This document shows positions 25,945-35,561 of a DNA stretch of 64,000 bases, in pieces. Location of the stretch: positions 62,001 to 126,000 of the forward strand of contig NZ_JNWV01000001.1 of assembly GCF_000716535.1 (NCBI RefSeq), given 5' to 3'. The notes beneath the pieces are model-generated. The model was not told the DNA's origin. It searched no databases and worked only from the letters and a program-made list of their open reading frames with translations. Position numbers and translations under genes: made by a program. The DNA comes from Streptomyces flaveolus. Lineage in GTDB: Bacteria > Actinomycetota > Actinomycetes > Streptomycetales > Streptomycetaceae. The first letter of the stretch is position 1. Each line of letters starts with the position of its first letter.

Positions 25945-27375
25945 TCACACCCCCAGCTCGGCCTCGATCCGTCCCGTCCTGATCCCCGCGACCAGCTCGG
26001 CGTGGTCCGCCTCCGTGCGGTCGGCGTAGGCGACGGCGAACGCGGCGATCGACTCGTCCAGCTCCTCGTTCTTGCCGCAGTAGCCGGCGATCAGCCGGGG
26101 GTCGGCGCTGTGGGAGTGGGCGCGGGCCAGCAGGGCGCCGGTCATGCGGCCGTAGTCGTCGATCTGGTCGGCGGCGAGGGCGGCCGGGTCGACGCTGCCC
26201 TTGCGGTTGCGGAACTGCCGCACCTGGTACGGACGCCCCTCGACGGTGGTCCAGCCCAGCAGGGTGTCGCTGACGACCTGCATCCGCTTCTGCCCGAGGA
26301 CCACGCGACGCCCCTCGTGCGGCACCGCGGGCGCCTCGAAACCGGCCGTGACCAGGTGCGGGACCAGCGCGGAGGGACGGGCCTCCTTCACCTGGAGGAC
26401 CAGGGGCTCGCCACGGTGGTCGAGGAGCAGCACGACGTAGGACCGGGTGCCGACGCTGCCGGTGCCGACCACCCGGAAGGCGACGTCGTGCACGGCGTGC
26501 CGGGCGAGCAGCGGGTGGCGGTCCTCGCCAAGGGTGTCGACGTACGACTCCAGGGACGCGGCGACCGCGGCGGCCTCCGCGTCCGGTACGCGGCGCAGTA
26601 CCGGCGGCGCGGGCACGAACCGCCGTCCGCCGTCCGGCACCGGCTCGGTCGACTTCGCGGCGAACCGGCCGCTGGTGTTGGCCCGGGCCTTCTCCGAGAC
26701 CCGATGGAGCGTGCCGAGCAGGTCGTGGGCGTCGGTGTGGGAGACCAGTTCCTCGTCCGCGATGGCGTTCCAGGCGTCGAGCACGGGCAGCTTGGCGAGC
26801 AGCCGCATGGTGCGGCGGTAGGCGCCTGCCGTGTCCCGGGCCGCGGCGCGGCAGGTGTCCTCGTCGGCGCCCGCCTCGCGGCCGGCGAGCACCAGCGAGG
26901 CCGCGAGGCGCTTGAGGTCCCACTCCCAGGGGCCGCGCACGGTCTCGTCGAAGTCGTTGAGGTCGATGACGAGGTCGCCGCGGGCGTCGCCGTACAGCCC
27001 GAAGTTCGCCGCGTGCGCGTCACCGCAGATCTGGGTGCCGATCCTGGTCGTGGGGGTGCGCGCGAGGTCGTACGCCATGAGTCCGGCGGAGCCGCGCAGG
27101 AAGGCGAAGGGGGTGGCCGCCATCCGGCCCACGCGGAGCGGGGTCAGTTCGGGGATGCGGCCGGCGTTGGACTCGGCCACCGCGCTCACCGCGTCGGGGC
27201 GGGCGGCGTCCAGGTCCAGCGTGCGGTGGGCGGAGCGCGGCACGCTCGAACGGAGCGCCTTGCCCTCCTCCTTCGGCGAGCCCTGTGGCGGCCATGCGGC
27301 GAACCCGCGCACGCGGGGCAGGCGGCGCGCGCCCCGGTCCGCCGCGTCCGTCGCTCCCCCATCGGTTCCGGTCAC
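25945..27375 (-). CDS. DUF2252-family protein
   Basis: 476 residues from the GTG at 27375, chosen for GGGGGAGG 8 bases upstream. DUF2252 proteins have a kinase-like (APH-type) fold of unknown substrate. Recognisable segments are AFLRGSAGLMAYDLA, TQICGDAHAANFGLYGDARG with VIDLNDFDE (kinase-like catalytic loop), and VRQFRNRKGSVD. The C-terminus has YCGKNEELDESIAAFAVAYA. No clear partner gene; about 190 bases separate it from the J-domain gene downstream. Confidence 0.85.
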   Translation of the reverse strand: MTGTDGGATDAADRGARRLPRVRGFAAWPPQGSPKEEGKALRSSVPRSAHRTLDLDAARPDAVSAVAESNAGRIPELTPLRVGRMAATPFAFLRGSAGLMAYDLARTPTTRIGTQICGDAHAANFGLYGDARGDLVIDLNDFDETVRGPWEWDLKRLAASLVLAGREAGADEDTCRAAARDTAGAYRRTMRLLAKLPVLDAWNAIADEELVSHTDAHDLLGTLHRVSEKARANTSGRFAAKSTEPVPDGGRRFVPAPPVLRRVPDAEAAAVAASLESYVDTLGEDRHPLLARHAVHDVAFRVVGTGSVGTRSYVVLLLDHRGEPLVLQVKEARPSALVPHLVTAGFEAPAVPHEGRRVVLGQKRMQVVSDTLLGWTTVEGRPYQVRQFRNRKGSVDPAALAADQIDDYGRMTGALLARAHSHSADPRLIAGYCGKNEELDESIAAFAVAYADRTEADHAELVAGIRTGRIEAELGV

Positions 27376-27542
27376 CGCGACCGCCTCCCCCGCACAGCCC
27401 GCCCGCCTGCGAACAGGCGACGGTACGAACATCAACTCGGCAAGACCGTACAACCGGTGGCCGAAAAGCGTCAGACCCTGTGGAAAACTCCGCCGGCGCC
27501 ACGGGCCGGCGGCCGTGCGGTGTTCGACGCCGCGCTCGGACC

Positions 27543-28058
27543 TCACCCCACCGGGAAACCCGGCGCTTCATCGGGCGAGGATCGCGACGACGCTTCTGTG
27601 GCCCGCCACCCGAGTGTCAGCGCCTCCTCGGCGCCGAAGCACGCCAGCAGCCGCCAGGCAGGCGCCGACCAGGCGAACACCGCGTCCTGCCCGAACTCCC
27701 GCCCCAGCGCCCGCGCTTCGTCGTCGCTCAGGCCGACGACCGCCGCGCTCGCCTCGGTGTGCCGGCCCTCCGGGTCGCCACCGACAGCGGGCCACCACGA
27801 AAGCCCCCGCCGGCGCAGCAGGCCGAGCAGTTCCTGATGCGCGCGGTGGTTGTGCCGTCGCGAGGCGCGGGCGCCCCGGGGGTTGTGGGCCGTGACCACA
27901 TGGACGGTCTCCCCGTGCGGGACCGGAAACCGGCCGACCGCCACTCCGGGCGGCGCCGGGCTGATGCGGACCGGTCCTGCGGGCAACTCCACGTCCACGA
28001 CGGCCCGCTGGTAGAGACCCCACTGGGGCGTTCGCGTGATCGGGATGCCGGCGGTCAT
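27543..28058 (-). CDS. DUF3293-type hypothetical protein
   Basis: 171 residues. Begins MTAGIPITRTPQWGLYQRAV with GAAGGTGA 8 bases before the ATG. VHVVTAHNPRGARASRRHNH and SWWPAVGGDPEGRHTEASAA are typical of DUF3293 as I recall it. The FAWSAPAWRLLACFG segment near the C-terminus is also typical. Function unknown. It is encoded alone; the neighbouring genes on the same strand are separated by more than 150 bases on each side. Confidence 0.7.
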   Translation of the reverse strand: MTAGIPITRTPQWGLYQRAVVDVELPAGPVRISPAPPGVAVGRFPVPHGETVHVVTAHNPRGARASRRHNHRAHQELLGLLRRRGLSWWPAVGGDPEGRHTEASAAVVGLSDDEARALGREFGQDAVFAWSAPAWRLLACFGAEEALTLGWRATEASSRSSPDEAPGFPVG

Positions 28059-28238
28059 GGGGGTCACCTTCGAGAGGGACCCCCTTACCCACCGGGCAGG
28101 GAGATCCGCGCTCACCCCTACGGGACGGTGGGGGAGCGATCGGCTTCGTGACCGAGGCGGATGTTGACACAGGGGCGAGCGGGAAGTCCAGCTTCCGGAA
28201 GGTGCGGGCACTTCCCCGCCTCCTCGTCAAGCACCGGC

Positions 28239-28263
28239 CACGGACCCGGAGTTCGGGTCCGTG
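28239..28263 (-). terminator. Perfect hairpin terminator of the FG-GAP gene
   Basis: CACGGACCCG and CGGGTCCGTG pair perfectly around a 5-base loop, 27 bases beyond the stop codon of the gene at 28290. No T run. Confidence 0.75.
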
Positions 28264-28289
28264 ACCGGCCCGCGACGGCCCCGTCGCCG

Positions 28290-31200
28290 TCACATGACGG
28301 CCTTGTACGCCTTCCACCCCGTGGCGATCTTCACGCGGCCCCCGAACGAGCCCTTGCCGTTGCCGTTGTACCGCCACACGGTGCCCGCGGTGTCACGGGC
28401 CACGAGGTCCGCGCGGCCGTCGCCGGTGAAGTCGCCCGCGCCGACGACCGCGTTGTAGGAGGCGCCCCAGTCCGCGAAGACCTTGACCCGGGCCTTGAAG
28501 CCGCCCGTGGTCGTGGTGTTGGCGTCGTACCGCCACAGCTCGTCGGACTTGTCCTGGACGAGGAGGTCGCCGCGGCCGTCGCCGTTGAGGTCACCGGCGC
28601 CGACGATCTTCTTGTAGCCGGTCCAGTGAGAGGCGATCTTCGTGCGGGCGGAGAGCTTGCCGTTCGCCGCGCCCTTGAAGAGGTAGACGTCTCCGGTCGA
28701 GGACTGGCGGCCGATCAGGTCGGGCCGGCCGTCGCCGTCGACGTCGCCGGGCGAGGTCAGGACGTCGTACGCGTTCCAGCCGGAGGTGCCGAGCGAGGTG
28801 TACGGCGTGGCGGGCGTCGGCGCCTTGCCGCAGGCCGGGCGGTAGGCCCGCAGGGCGCCGCCGGTGCGGACCAGCACGTCGTTGCAGTGGTCGCCGTTCA
28901 GGTCGCCGAACGGCACGATCCGGGCGGTGGCAGACCACCCGGAGCCGGAGACCGTGCCGCCCAGCGTGCCCGTACCGGTGCCGCGCCGGACGGTGAGGGT
29001 GCCGGAGGAGCTGAGGGTCAGGACGTCACCGACCCCGTCGTTGCCGGCGTAGTCGCGCGGTGCCGCCGTTCCCGCGGTCACCTTGACGTCTCCGGAGAGG
29101 GTGAGCGCGGCGCCCTGACCGTCGGCGGGCCGGGCGGTGAGGGTCCAGGTGTAGGCGCCGTTGGTGACCAGGCGGCCCGCGGTGTCCCTGCCGTCCCAGG
29201 CGGCCGTCAGCAGGCCCCGGGCCGTGCCGCCGGAGAGCGTACGGACGGTGGCGCCGGACGCCTTGCGACGGACGGTCACCTTCCAGTCGGCGGCGGGCTT
29301 GGACAGCCACCAGGTACCGGACCAGTTGGCGGATCCCGCGGTGACCGTGGCGTCGACGGCCGTGAGCGGGGACGCCGGGACGCCGGCCGGTACGACGTGC
29401 ACGCGCTGGTCCCGGTCGGCGTAGGCGACGCCGCCGCCGAAGCGGTCCACGGTCCAACTGGTCCCGGCGCCGGTGTTGTCCTCACCGATGTCGGTCCAGT
29501 CGGCCAGCTCGCGGCTCGGCAGGCCGGTGTGACTGCCGCCGGACGGCAGCCCGTTGTGCAGGTCGAGCAGCCTCAGCCCGCTGTCCGACTGGGTACCGGG
29601 AACCCGCTCGACCAGGTATCCGTCCCCGAGCAGGACCCGGCCGTCCGGGGCGGTGGAGGTGCGCTTGGTCGTACGGTCGTACAGACCGGCGCCGCGCGCA
29701 TCCCCCCAGGCGTCCCGGCAGACCCAGTAGACGAAGCGGCCCACGGCCTGGAGGTCGGACGGGGTGCAGCCGTCGCGGGTGGTGAAGGACTCGACGGCGG
29801 TCCCCGCGGGGAGCCGGGTGGCCGTGACCTTCCCGCCGCTCGCCGCGCCGCTCCACAGGGTGTTCCCCCAGACGGCCGCGGCGACCCGGTCGCGCTCGAG
29901 CAGGACCTTGCCCGCCCCGGCGGTGGCGAACTGACCGATGTACTGCTTGCCGGAGGAGGCGCCGTCGACGACGGCGTACCGCCCGGAGAGGTCCCTGAGC
30001 TCCGGGGAGTCGTCGCCGGTGTCGAGCGTCGGGCCCCAGTCGGCGGCGCCGTTGGCGCGGAGCATGGTCAGGCCTGACTCGGTGGCGTCGCGGCGGCCGT
30101 GCCGGCCGGTGCCGTCGGCGAACATCCGGATGCAGCGGGGCGTGGTCTCGTCGCAGAACCCGTCCCAGCCGCTGACCAGGCCGTCCACGGTGGTCCGTGC
30201 GGGGCTCGGGGTGCCGCTCGTGGTGAGCCAGGTGCTGCGGTAGGCGCCGAGGACCGTGTGCGGCTGGTAGAGCGTGCTGTTGTCGGCGGTGGTGAGGATG
30301 CCGCTGCCGAGGGAGAGTCCGTGGACCTGCGCGGGCATCGGCTGTACGGCGGTCAGGCGGCTGCGGGTGACCGAGCCGTCGGCGCCCTGGGCGACCCGGT
30401 ACACGCCCCAGTCGAGGTCGCCCCGGTCCACGTACGTCGCGGCGCCCGCCACCAGGACGGAGCCGTCCGGGGCTTGGACGAGCTGATGGGCGGCCGGGTC
30501 CATGACCTTGGTCAGGGCCGTGTCCGAGCCGTCGGACGTGAGGGCGAACAGGGGCTGGCCCCGGTACTTGTCGTCGCCCGGCGACATCGGCTCGACGCCC
30601 AGCAGTGCCGAGCCGACGACGGCGTAGGAGGCCTGGTACGTCAGCGAACTGGTCTCCAGGGTGCGGGGCGTCGCGGCCGGGTCGGCCCGGTCGAGCAGGT
30701 CCGCCTTGCCGCGTCCGGTGCGCAGCCGCAGCACCGAGCCGGGGCTCAGCCGGAAGCCGGTCACCTCCCAGGCCTCCTGCGGGCTGGGCCGGTCGGGCAG
30801 CGGGTCCGCCGCGCCGGTGGCGAGGTCGACGATGCTCCAGTGGCCGCCGTCCTCCGTCTCGTAGCGCAGGATGACGGACCGGGCGTCGCCGTCCTCGACG
30901 CGGAAGCCGTAGGCGCCGCCGGGAAGCCCCGTCACGGGCGTCCGGCGGACCTCGCCGTTCTCGGCACGCAGCAGTTGCCACGCGTCCGGGTTGCCGGCGA
31001 GGTCGCTCGTGCTGGTGAGCACGGTGTCGCCGAACGTGCCCTCGTACGTGTGGCCCTCGGGCACCGGCACCACGGCGGTGCCGCCCGGCGTTCCCGCGCC
31101 CTTGACGAGCGTGACCTGGGCGTCCTCCTCCGAGTAGAGGGCGACGGTGTCCGATCCGTCGCCGTAGTGGCCGGGTTCGAAGGAGACGTCCCCACGGTAG

Positions 31201-31547
31201 GAGCCGTTGTCGATGTCGTACTGGAGCGGGACCGGCATGCGCTGGTCCAGCGCGGTGGTGGCGCCGGTGGCGTAGTCCGTCCACAGGTACCGGTCGTCGC
31301 CCTCCTGCACCCACAGGAAGCCGCTGGTCCCGGCGTTGAGGATCCAGGTGAACCGGGGTACGGCCCGCGCGGCGGCGGGCAGGACGAGTTCTCCCGCGGA
31401 GACCGTGGGCGCGGCCGGCGCCGCCGTCGCGGGTGTGGTCGCCAGGGGCAGGCCGAGGCCGAGCGCCGCCGCGAGGACGGCCGCGGTGCGTCGTGCCGAG
31501 CGTGATGCGGGCTGGGGTCTGTGCCGGTGCGTGCCGAGTCGGGCCAC
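28290..31547 (-). CDS. Large secreted FG-GAP/VCBS-repeat protein
   Basis: 1085 residues from the GTG at 31547 (VARLGTHRHRP), which has GGAGG 5 bases upstream. A signal peptide with a twin-arginine-like RRTAAVLAAALGLGLPLA stretch is followed by a beta-rich region of about 750 residues with no recognised fold. Near residue 800 there is a FlgD-like module (AWDGRDTAGRLVTNGAYTWT). The last 220 residues hold at least four FG-GAP repeats with calcium-binding loops: DLNGDHCNDVLV, DVDGDGRPDLIG, DLNGDGRGDLLV, DFTGDGRADLVA. Such proteins form an extracellular beta-propeller; the ligand is unknown. Monocistronic, with a perfect terminator hairpin. Confidence 0.85.
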   Translation of the reverse strand: MARLGTHRHRPQPASRSARRTAAVLAAALGLGLPLATTPATAAPAAPTVSAGELVLPAAARAVPRFTWILNAGTSGFLWVQEGDDRYLWTDYATGATTALDQRMPVPLQYDIDNGSYRGDVSFEPGHYGDGSDTVALYSEEDAQVTLVKGAGTPGGTAVVPVPEGHTYEGTFGDTVLTSTSDLAGNPDAWQLLRAENGEVRRTPVTGLPGGAYGFRVEDGDARSVILRYETEDGGHWSIVDLATGAADPLPDRPSPQEAWEVTGFRLSPGSVLRLRTGRGKADLLDRADPAATPRTLETSSLTYQASYAVVGSALLGVEPMSPGDDKYRGQPLFALTSDGSDTALTKVMDPAAHQLVQAPDGSVLVAGAATYVDRGDLDWGVYRVAQGADGSVTRSRLTAVQPMPAQVHGLSLGSGILTTADNSTLYQPHTVLGAYRSTWLTTSGTPSPARTTVDGLVSGWDGFCDETTPRCIRMFADGTGRHGRRDATESGLTMLRANGAADWGPTLDTGDDSPELRDLSGRYAVVDGASSGKQYIGQFATAGAGKVLLERDRVAAAVWGNTLWSGAASGGKVTATRLPAGTAVESFTTRDGCTPSDLQAVGRFVYWVCRDAWGDARGAGLYDRTTKRTSTAPDGRVLLGDGYLVERVPGTQSDSGLRLLDLHNGLPSGGSHTGLPSRELADWTDIGEDNTGAGTSWTVDRFGGGVAYADRDQRVHVVPAGVPASPLTAVDATVTAGSANWSGTWWLSKPAADWKVTVRRKASGATVRTLSGGTARGLLTAAWDGRDTAGRLVTNGAYTWTLTARPADGQGAALTLSGDVKVTAGTAAPRDYAGNDGVGDVLTLSSSGTLTVRRGTGTGTLGGTVSGSGWSATARIVPFGDLNGDHCNDVLVRTGGALRAYRPACGKAPTPATPYTSLGTSGWNAYDVLTSPGDVDGDGRPDLIGRQSSTGDVYLFKGAANGKLSARTKIASHWTGYKKIVGAGDLNGDGRGDLLVQDKSDELWRYDANTTTTGGFKARVKVFADWGASYNAVVGAGDFTGDGRADLVARDTAGTVWRYNGNGKGSFGGRVKIATGWKAYKAVM

Positions 31548-31857
31548 CGTTCCTCCAGAGAGCAGGGGAGGCATGGGCGGAGGTACGGCAACGCCGCGGC
31601 ATCCCCTCCGGCCCCCCGGCCGCTCCCCCCACGCGCGCGTGCGCAGAAGGCTAACAGCATGGACATGACGCTCTCGGCGGGTTTCCCGAGGAGGAGCGGC
31701 AGCCTGGCCCCGCACCCTGCCCGTGACTTAGTTCACAGACGGGTCCCGGCACACCGACGCCCGGCTGTGCGATCCCTCACAACTGCGAGTACAACGAGAA
31801 ACGGGCCCCTGCCGTGACTTCCGTCACCGGCAGAGACCCGTCTCATCGGTTTCTCTG
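31548..31857. other. Intergenic region between the FG-GAP gene and tRNA-Leu
   Basis: Leader and promoter region of the FG-GAP gene plus the tRNA terminator (31809-31833). I see no further gene. Confidence 0.5.
31809..31833 (-). terminator. Terminator downstream of tRNA-Leu
   Basis: On the minus strand the stem CTGCCGGTGAC pairs with GTCACGGCAG (one bulge) around GGAA, 25 bases beyond the tRNA 3' end, and is followed by a short T run (GTTTCTC). Confidence 0.65.
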
Positions 31858-31941
31858 TGCGCGAGGGGGGAGTTGAACCCCCACGCCCTTGCGGGCACTG
31901 GAACCTGAATCCAGCGCGTCTGCCTATTCCGCCACCCGCGC
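31858..31941 (-). tRNA. tRNA-Leu(CAG)
   Basis: 84-nt class II tRNA read on the minus strand. Acceptor GCGCGGG pairs with CTCGCGC, the discriminator is A. The anticodon loop TTCAGGT lies between CTGGA and TCCAG, giving anticodon CAG. A long variable arm (TGCCCGCAAGGGCG) and the T arm GGGGGTTCAACTCCCCC are present. CCA is not encoded. Confidence 0.95.
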
Positions 31942-32425
31942 ATTGGGTGTGTCTTCCGGCTCCGGCCCTTTCGGCCCGGCCCCTTCCGACACCCAGAACA
32001 TTAGCACGTCGTACGGGGTGGATTCACATCGCTTCCCGCCGGGCTCCACCCCCCGGCCACCACCCCCGGCGCGCGCGGCGCGCGCCTCAACGACGCACCC
32101 ACCGAACGCCGCACGTATCAAGGAGGCGCGCTTCTCGTATCAACCTCGTACCGGTCCAGGCCATCTGCCCGGGAGGCGGCCCGGGTCCGCAGCCGGGTGC
32201 GGGACACTGGACTTCGCCCACCTCTACGATCCATGCAGCAGGACACGCACCCGGGAGTTCGAAGGGGAGCCGCTGGGGGAACCGGCTGATTGGCGGGCGC
32301 GTAGATACGATCAGTGAGCAGTACCAGCAGTACCCGGCAAGGCAGCCGGCGAAGCAGCGGCCGAGCGGCGGCCGAGGCAGCGGCACAGAGCAGGCAAGAC
32401 GAGGCAGGGACGGAGGAGGTGCCCC
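31942..32425. other. Intergenic region upstream of the FhaA gene
   Basis: No gene of convincing coding bias. It must contain the promoter of the 32.4-38.5 kb cluster and that of tRNA-Leu. TACGAT at 32306-32311 is a possible -10 hexamer, without a clear -35. Confidence 0.4.
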
Positions 32426-33295
32426 ATGGGAGTCCTGAAGAAGTTCGAGCAGCGTCTCGAAGGTCTGGTGAACGGCACCTTCGCCAAGGTCTTCAAGTCC
32501 GAGGTCCAGCCCGTGGAGATCGCCGGAGCGCTCCAGCGGGAGTGCGACAACAACGCCACCATCTGGAACCGTGACCGGACCGTCGTGCCCAACGACTTCA
32601 TCGTGGAGCTGAGCGCGCCGGACTACGAGCGCCTCAGCCCCTACTCCGGGCAGCTCGGCGACGAGCTGGCCGGCATGGTGCGCGACTACGCCAAGCAGCA
32701 GCGCTACACCTTCATGGGCCCGATCAAGGTCAACCTGGAGAAGGCCGACGACCTGGACACCGGCCTGTACCGGGTGCGCTCGCGCACCCTCGCCTCCTCC
32801 AGCGACCAGCAAGGGGCACCACAGGCTCCCGGCGCGCCGGCGGCCGGCCGCCCCGCGCCGGGCGCCCCCGGCGGCTACGGCTACCCGCCGGCCGCCCCGC
32901 CGGCCGGCGCGCCCCCGATGCCGTCCGCACCGCCGCCCGGCACCCGCCCCGGCGGGTACGGCTACCCGCAGCCCGCCACGCAGCGGCCGGCCGCGGCGCC
33001 GATGAGCGGCGCGCGCACCCGCTACTGGATCGAGATCAACGGCACCCGCCACCAGATCTCCCGCCCGACGCTGGTGCTGGGCCGCAGCACCGACGCCGAC
33101 GTGCGGATCGACGACCCCGGCGTGTCCCGCCGGCACTGCGAGATCCGGACCGGAACGCCCTCGACGATCCAGGATCTCGGCTCCACCAACGGCATCGTGG
33201 TGGACGGGCAGCACACCACCCGCGCTACGCTCCGCGACGGCTCGCGGATCGTCGTGGGCAGCACCACCGTTATCTATAGGCAAGCCGAAGGGTGA
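32426..33295 (+). CDS. fhaA: FhaA: DUF3662 plus FHA domain protein
   Basis: 289 residues. The N-terminal DUF3662 domain (about 1-120, MGVLKKFEQRLEGLVNGTFA) is followed by a Gly/Pro/Tyr-rich linker and a C-terminal FHA domain (about 195-285: LVLGRSTDADVRIDDPGVSR, RHCEI, DLGSTNG) that binds phosphothreonine. In mycobacteria FhaA recognises kinase-phosphorylated partners such as MviN and regulates peptidoglycan synthesis. It opens the fhaA-fhaB-pstP-rodA-pbp-pknB cluster. GGAGG lies 7 bases before the ATG. Confidence 0.93.
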   Translation: MGVLKKFEQRLEGLVNGTFAKVFKSEVQPVEIAGALQRECDNNATIWNRDRTVVPNDFIVELSAPDYERLSPYSGQLGDELAGMVRDYAKQQRYTFMGPIKVNLEKADDLDTGLYRVRSRTLASSSDQQGAPQAPGAPAAGRPAPGAPGGYGYPPAAPPAGAPPMPSAPPPGTRPGGYGYPQPATQRPAAAPMSGARTRYWIEINGTRHQISRPTLVLGRSTDADVRIDDPGVSRRHCEIRTGTPSTIQDLGSTNGIVVDGQHTTRATLRDGSRIVVGSTTVIYRQAEG

Positions 33296-33305
33296 AGCGG
33301 GGGCA

Positions 33306-33833
33306 ATGTCAGAGCTGACCCTCACGGTCATGCGGCTGGGTTTCCTGGCCGTACTGTGGCTGTTCGTGATCGTGGCCGTGCAGGTCATCCGGAGCGACCT
33401 GTTCGGTACGCGCGTCACCCAGCGCGGATCGCGTAGGGAGGCGGCCCGGCCGCAGCAGCCGGGCCGGCAGCAGCCCCGGCAACAGGCCGCGCCCCCGCCG
33501 CAGCGCGGCCAGCAGGGCGGCGGCCGGCGTGGCCGCAACGCCCCGACCAAGCTGGTCGTGACCGAGGGCACACTGACCGGCACCACCGTCGCGCTGCAGG
33601 GCCAGACCATCACCCTGGGCCGGGCGCACGACTCCACGATCGTGCTGGACGACGACTACGCCTCCAGCCGCCATGCCAGGATCTACCCGGACCGTGACGG
33701 CCAGTGGATCATCGAGGATCTCGGTTCCACCAACGGCACCTACCTGGACCGGTCCCGGCTGACGACCCCCACACCGATCCCGCTGGGCGCGCCGATCCGC
33801 ATCGGCAAGACCGCAATCGAGCTGCGGAAGTAG
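33306..33833 (+). CDS. fhaB: FhaB: membrane-anchored FHA domain protein
   Basis: 175 residues. One N-terminal transmembrane helix (LGFLAVLWLFVIVAVQVI) precedes a Gln/Arg/Pro-rich linker and an FHA domain (about 90-172: ITLGRAHDSTIVLDDDYASS, RHARIY, EDLGSTNGTYLD). The TKLVVTEG segment before the FHA domain carries threonines that are phosphorylated by PknB-type kinases in homologues. Starts 10 bases after fhaA, so translated from the same mRNA. Confidence 0.92.
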   Translation: MSELTLTVMRLGFLAVLWLFVIVAVQVIRSDLFGTRVTQRGSRREAARPQQPGRQQPRQQAAPPPQRGQQGGGRRGRNAPTKLVVTEGTLTGTTVALQGQTITLGRAHDSTIVLDDDYASSRHARIYPDRDGQWIIEDLGSTNGTYLDRSRLTTPTPIPLGAPIRIGKTAIELRK

Positions 33834-33917
33834 TACGAAGATGAGCGAGCGGAGCGAGCACGCAGCGGCAGGCCGCCACCCGGTCTCCGGCGCGCTCCCA
33901 ACCGGAGGGTGGGCAGT

Positions 33918-35534
33918 GTGGCTCGACACGACCGGCTGTACCCGGAGCCGACGGGCGAGGTGCGCATGAGTCTGTCACTGCGCTTCGCCGCCGGATCGCA
34001 CAAGGGCATGATCCGGGAGGGCAACGAGGACTCCGGTTACGCCGGTCCGCGCCTGCTCGCCATCGCCGACGGCATGGGCGGCCAGGCGGCGGGCGAGGTC
34101 GCCTCCTCCGAAGTGATCTCCACCCTGGTCACGCTCGACGACGACGTGCCCGGCTCCGACATCCTCACCTCCCTCGGCGCGGCCGTGCAGCGCGCCAACG
34201 ACCAGTTGCGCGCCATGGTCGAGGAGGACCCCCAGCTCGAAGGCATGGGGACGACCCTCACCGCCCTGCTGTGGACCGGCCAGCGGCTCGGTCTCGTGCA
34301 CGTCGGCGACTCGCGCGCGTACCTGCTGCGTGACGGCGTGCTCACCCAGATCACCCAGGACCACACCTGGGTGCAGCGGCTCGTGGACGAGGGCCGGATC
34401 ACCGAGGAAGAAGCCACCACCCACCCGCAGCGCTCGCTGCTGATGCGCGCCCTCGGCAGCGGCGACCACGTCGAGCCCGACCTGTCGATCCGCGAGGTCC
34501 GGGCCGGCGACCGCTATCTGATCTGCTCCGACGGCCTGTCCGGCGTGGTCTCCCACCAGACGATGGAGGAGACCCTCGCAAGCTACCAGGGCCCGCAGGA
34601 GACCGTGCAGGAGCTGATCCAGCTCGCGCTGCGCGGCGGCGGCCCCGACAACATCACGGTCATCGTCGCCGACGTGCTCGACCTGGACACCGGTGACACC
34701 CTCGCCGGGCAGTTGTCCGACCAGCCCGTGGTGGTCGGCGCCGTCGCCGAGAACCAGCACCACCTGAACGACAACGGCATCATGCAGACCCCGGCCGGCC
34801 GCGCCTCCCACCTGGGCCGTCAGGGCCAGGGGCACGGCGGCGGCGAGTTCGGTCCGCCCGGCTCGGGCGACACCGGCTACATCCCGGCCGACGGCTTCGG
34901 CGACTACGCCGACGACGACTTCACCAAGCCGCGCAAGCGGCGCAGATGGCTGAAGACCTCGCTCTACGGCGTCCTCGCCCTCGCCGTCGTCGGCGGCGGT
35001 CTGTACGGCGGCTACCGCTGGACGCAGACCCAGTACTACGTCGGCGCCAAGGACGAGCACGTCGCGCTGTACCGCGGGATCAGCCAGGACCTGGCCTGGG
35101 TGTCGCTGTCGAAGGTGGAGAAGGACCACCCCGAGATCGAACTCAAGTACCTGCCGCCGTACCAGCAGAAGCAGGTGAAGGCGACGATCACGGAGGGCGG
35201 TCTGCAGGCGGCCCAGACGAAGGTCCAGGAGCTGGCCGTGCAGGCCTCCGCCTGCCGCAAGCAGGCCGAGCGCCAGGCGGCCGAGCGCGCGCGGAACGAC
35301 GCCAAGAACGGCAAGGACAAGACCGGCACCGGCGCGTCCACGGGCACCACCACGCAGACCGCCTTCGTCAAGGCCTCCCCGACGCCGAACACGACCCCGA
35401 ACCCGTCGGCCTCGAAGACGTCCCCGACGTCCCCTTCGAAGTCGCCGTCCACGACCCCGTCCGCGACCCCCAGCCCCGGCCCCACTCTCTCGGAGGATGA
35501 GCAGAAGGTCGTCTCGCTGTGCGGTAAGCAGTAG
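33918..35534 (+). CDS. pstP: PP2C-family Ser/Thr phosphatase (PstP-like)
   Basis: 538 residues from the GTG at 33918, which has GGAGGG 8 bases upstream. The PP2C domain (about 15-250) has the metal-binding aspartates in IADGMGGQAAGEVA, SDGLSGVV and GGGPDNITVIV. A disordered linker leads to a transmembrane helix (LYGVLALAVVGGGLYGG near 350) and an extracytoplasmic tail with a Ser/Thr/Pro-rich end. It reverses phosphorylation by the PASTA kinases. The three genes 32426-35534 plus rodA, pbp and pknB form the conserved actinobacterial cluster. Confidence 0.93.
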   Translation: MARHDRLYPEPTGEVRMSLSLRFAAGSHKGMIREGNEDSGYAGPRLLAIADGMGGQAAGEVASSEVISTLVTLDDDVPGSDILTSLGAAVQRANDQLRAMVEEDPQLEGMGTTLTALLWTGQRLGLVHVGDSRAYLLRDGVLTQITQDHTWVQRLVDEGRITEEEATTHPQRSLLMRALGSGDHVEPDLSIREVRAGDRYLICSDGLSGVVSHQTMEETLASYQGPQETVQELIQLALRGGGPDNITVIVADVLDLDTGDTLAGQLSDQPVVVGAVAENQHHLNDNGIMQTPAGRASHLGRQGQGHGGGEFGPPGSGDTGYIPADGFGDYADDDFTKPRKRRRWLKTSLYGVLALAVVGGGLYGGYRWTQTQYYVGAKDEHVALYRGISQDLAWVSLSKVEKDHPEIELKYLPPYQQKQVKATITEGGLQAAQTKVQELAVQASACRKQAERQAAERARNDAKNGKDKTGTGASTGTTTQTAFVKASPTPNTTPNPSASKTSPTSPSKSPSTTPSATPSPGPTLSEDEQKVVSLCGKQ

Positions 35535-35561
35535 GCAAGCCGTGAGAGGCCCTGTCACACG

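Noticed and set aside
28161..30077. Open frame of 638 codons on the plus strand
   Set aside because: Antisense to the FG-GAP gene and without recognisable domains.
32282..32311. Sigma-70-type promoter before fhaA
   Set aside because: TACGAT fits a -10 hexamer but no -35 lies at 16-18 bases; TTGGCG is only 10 bases away.
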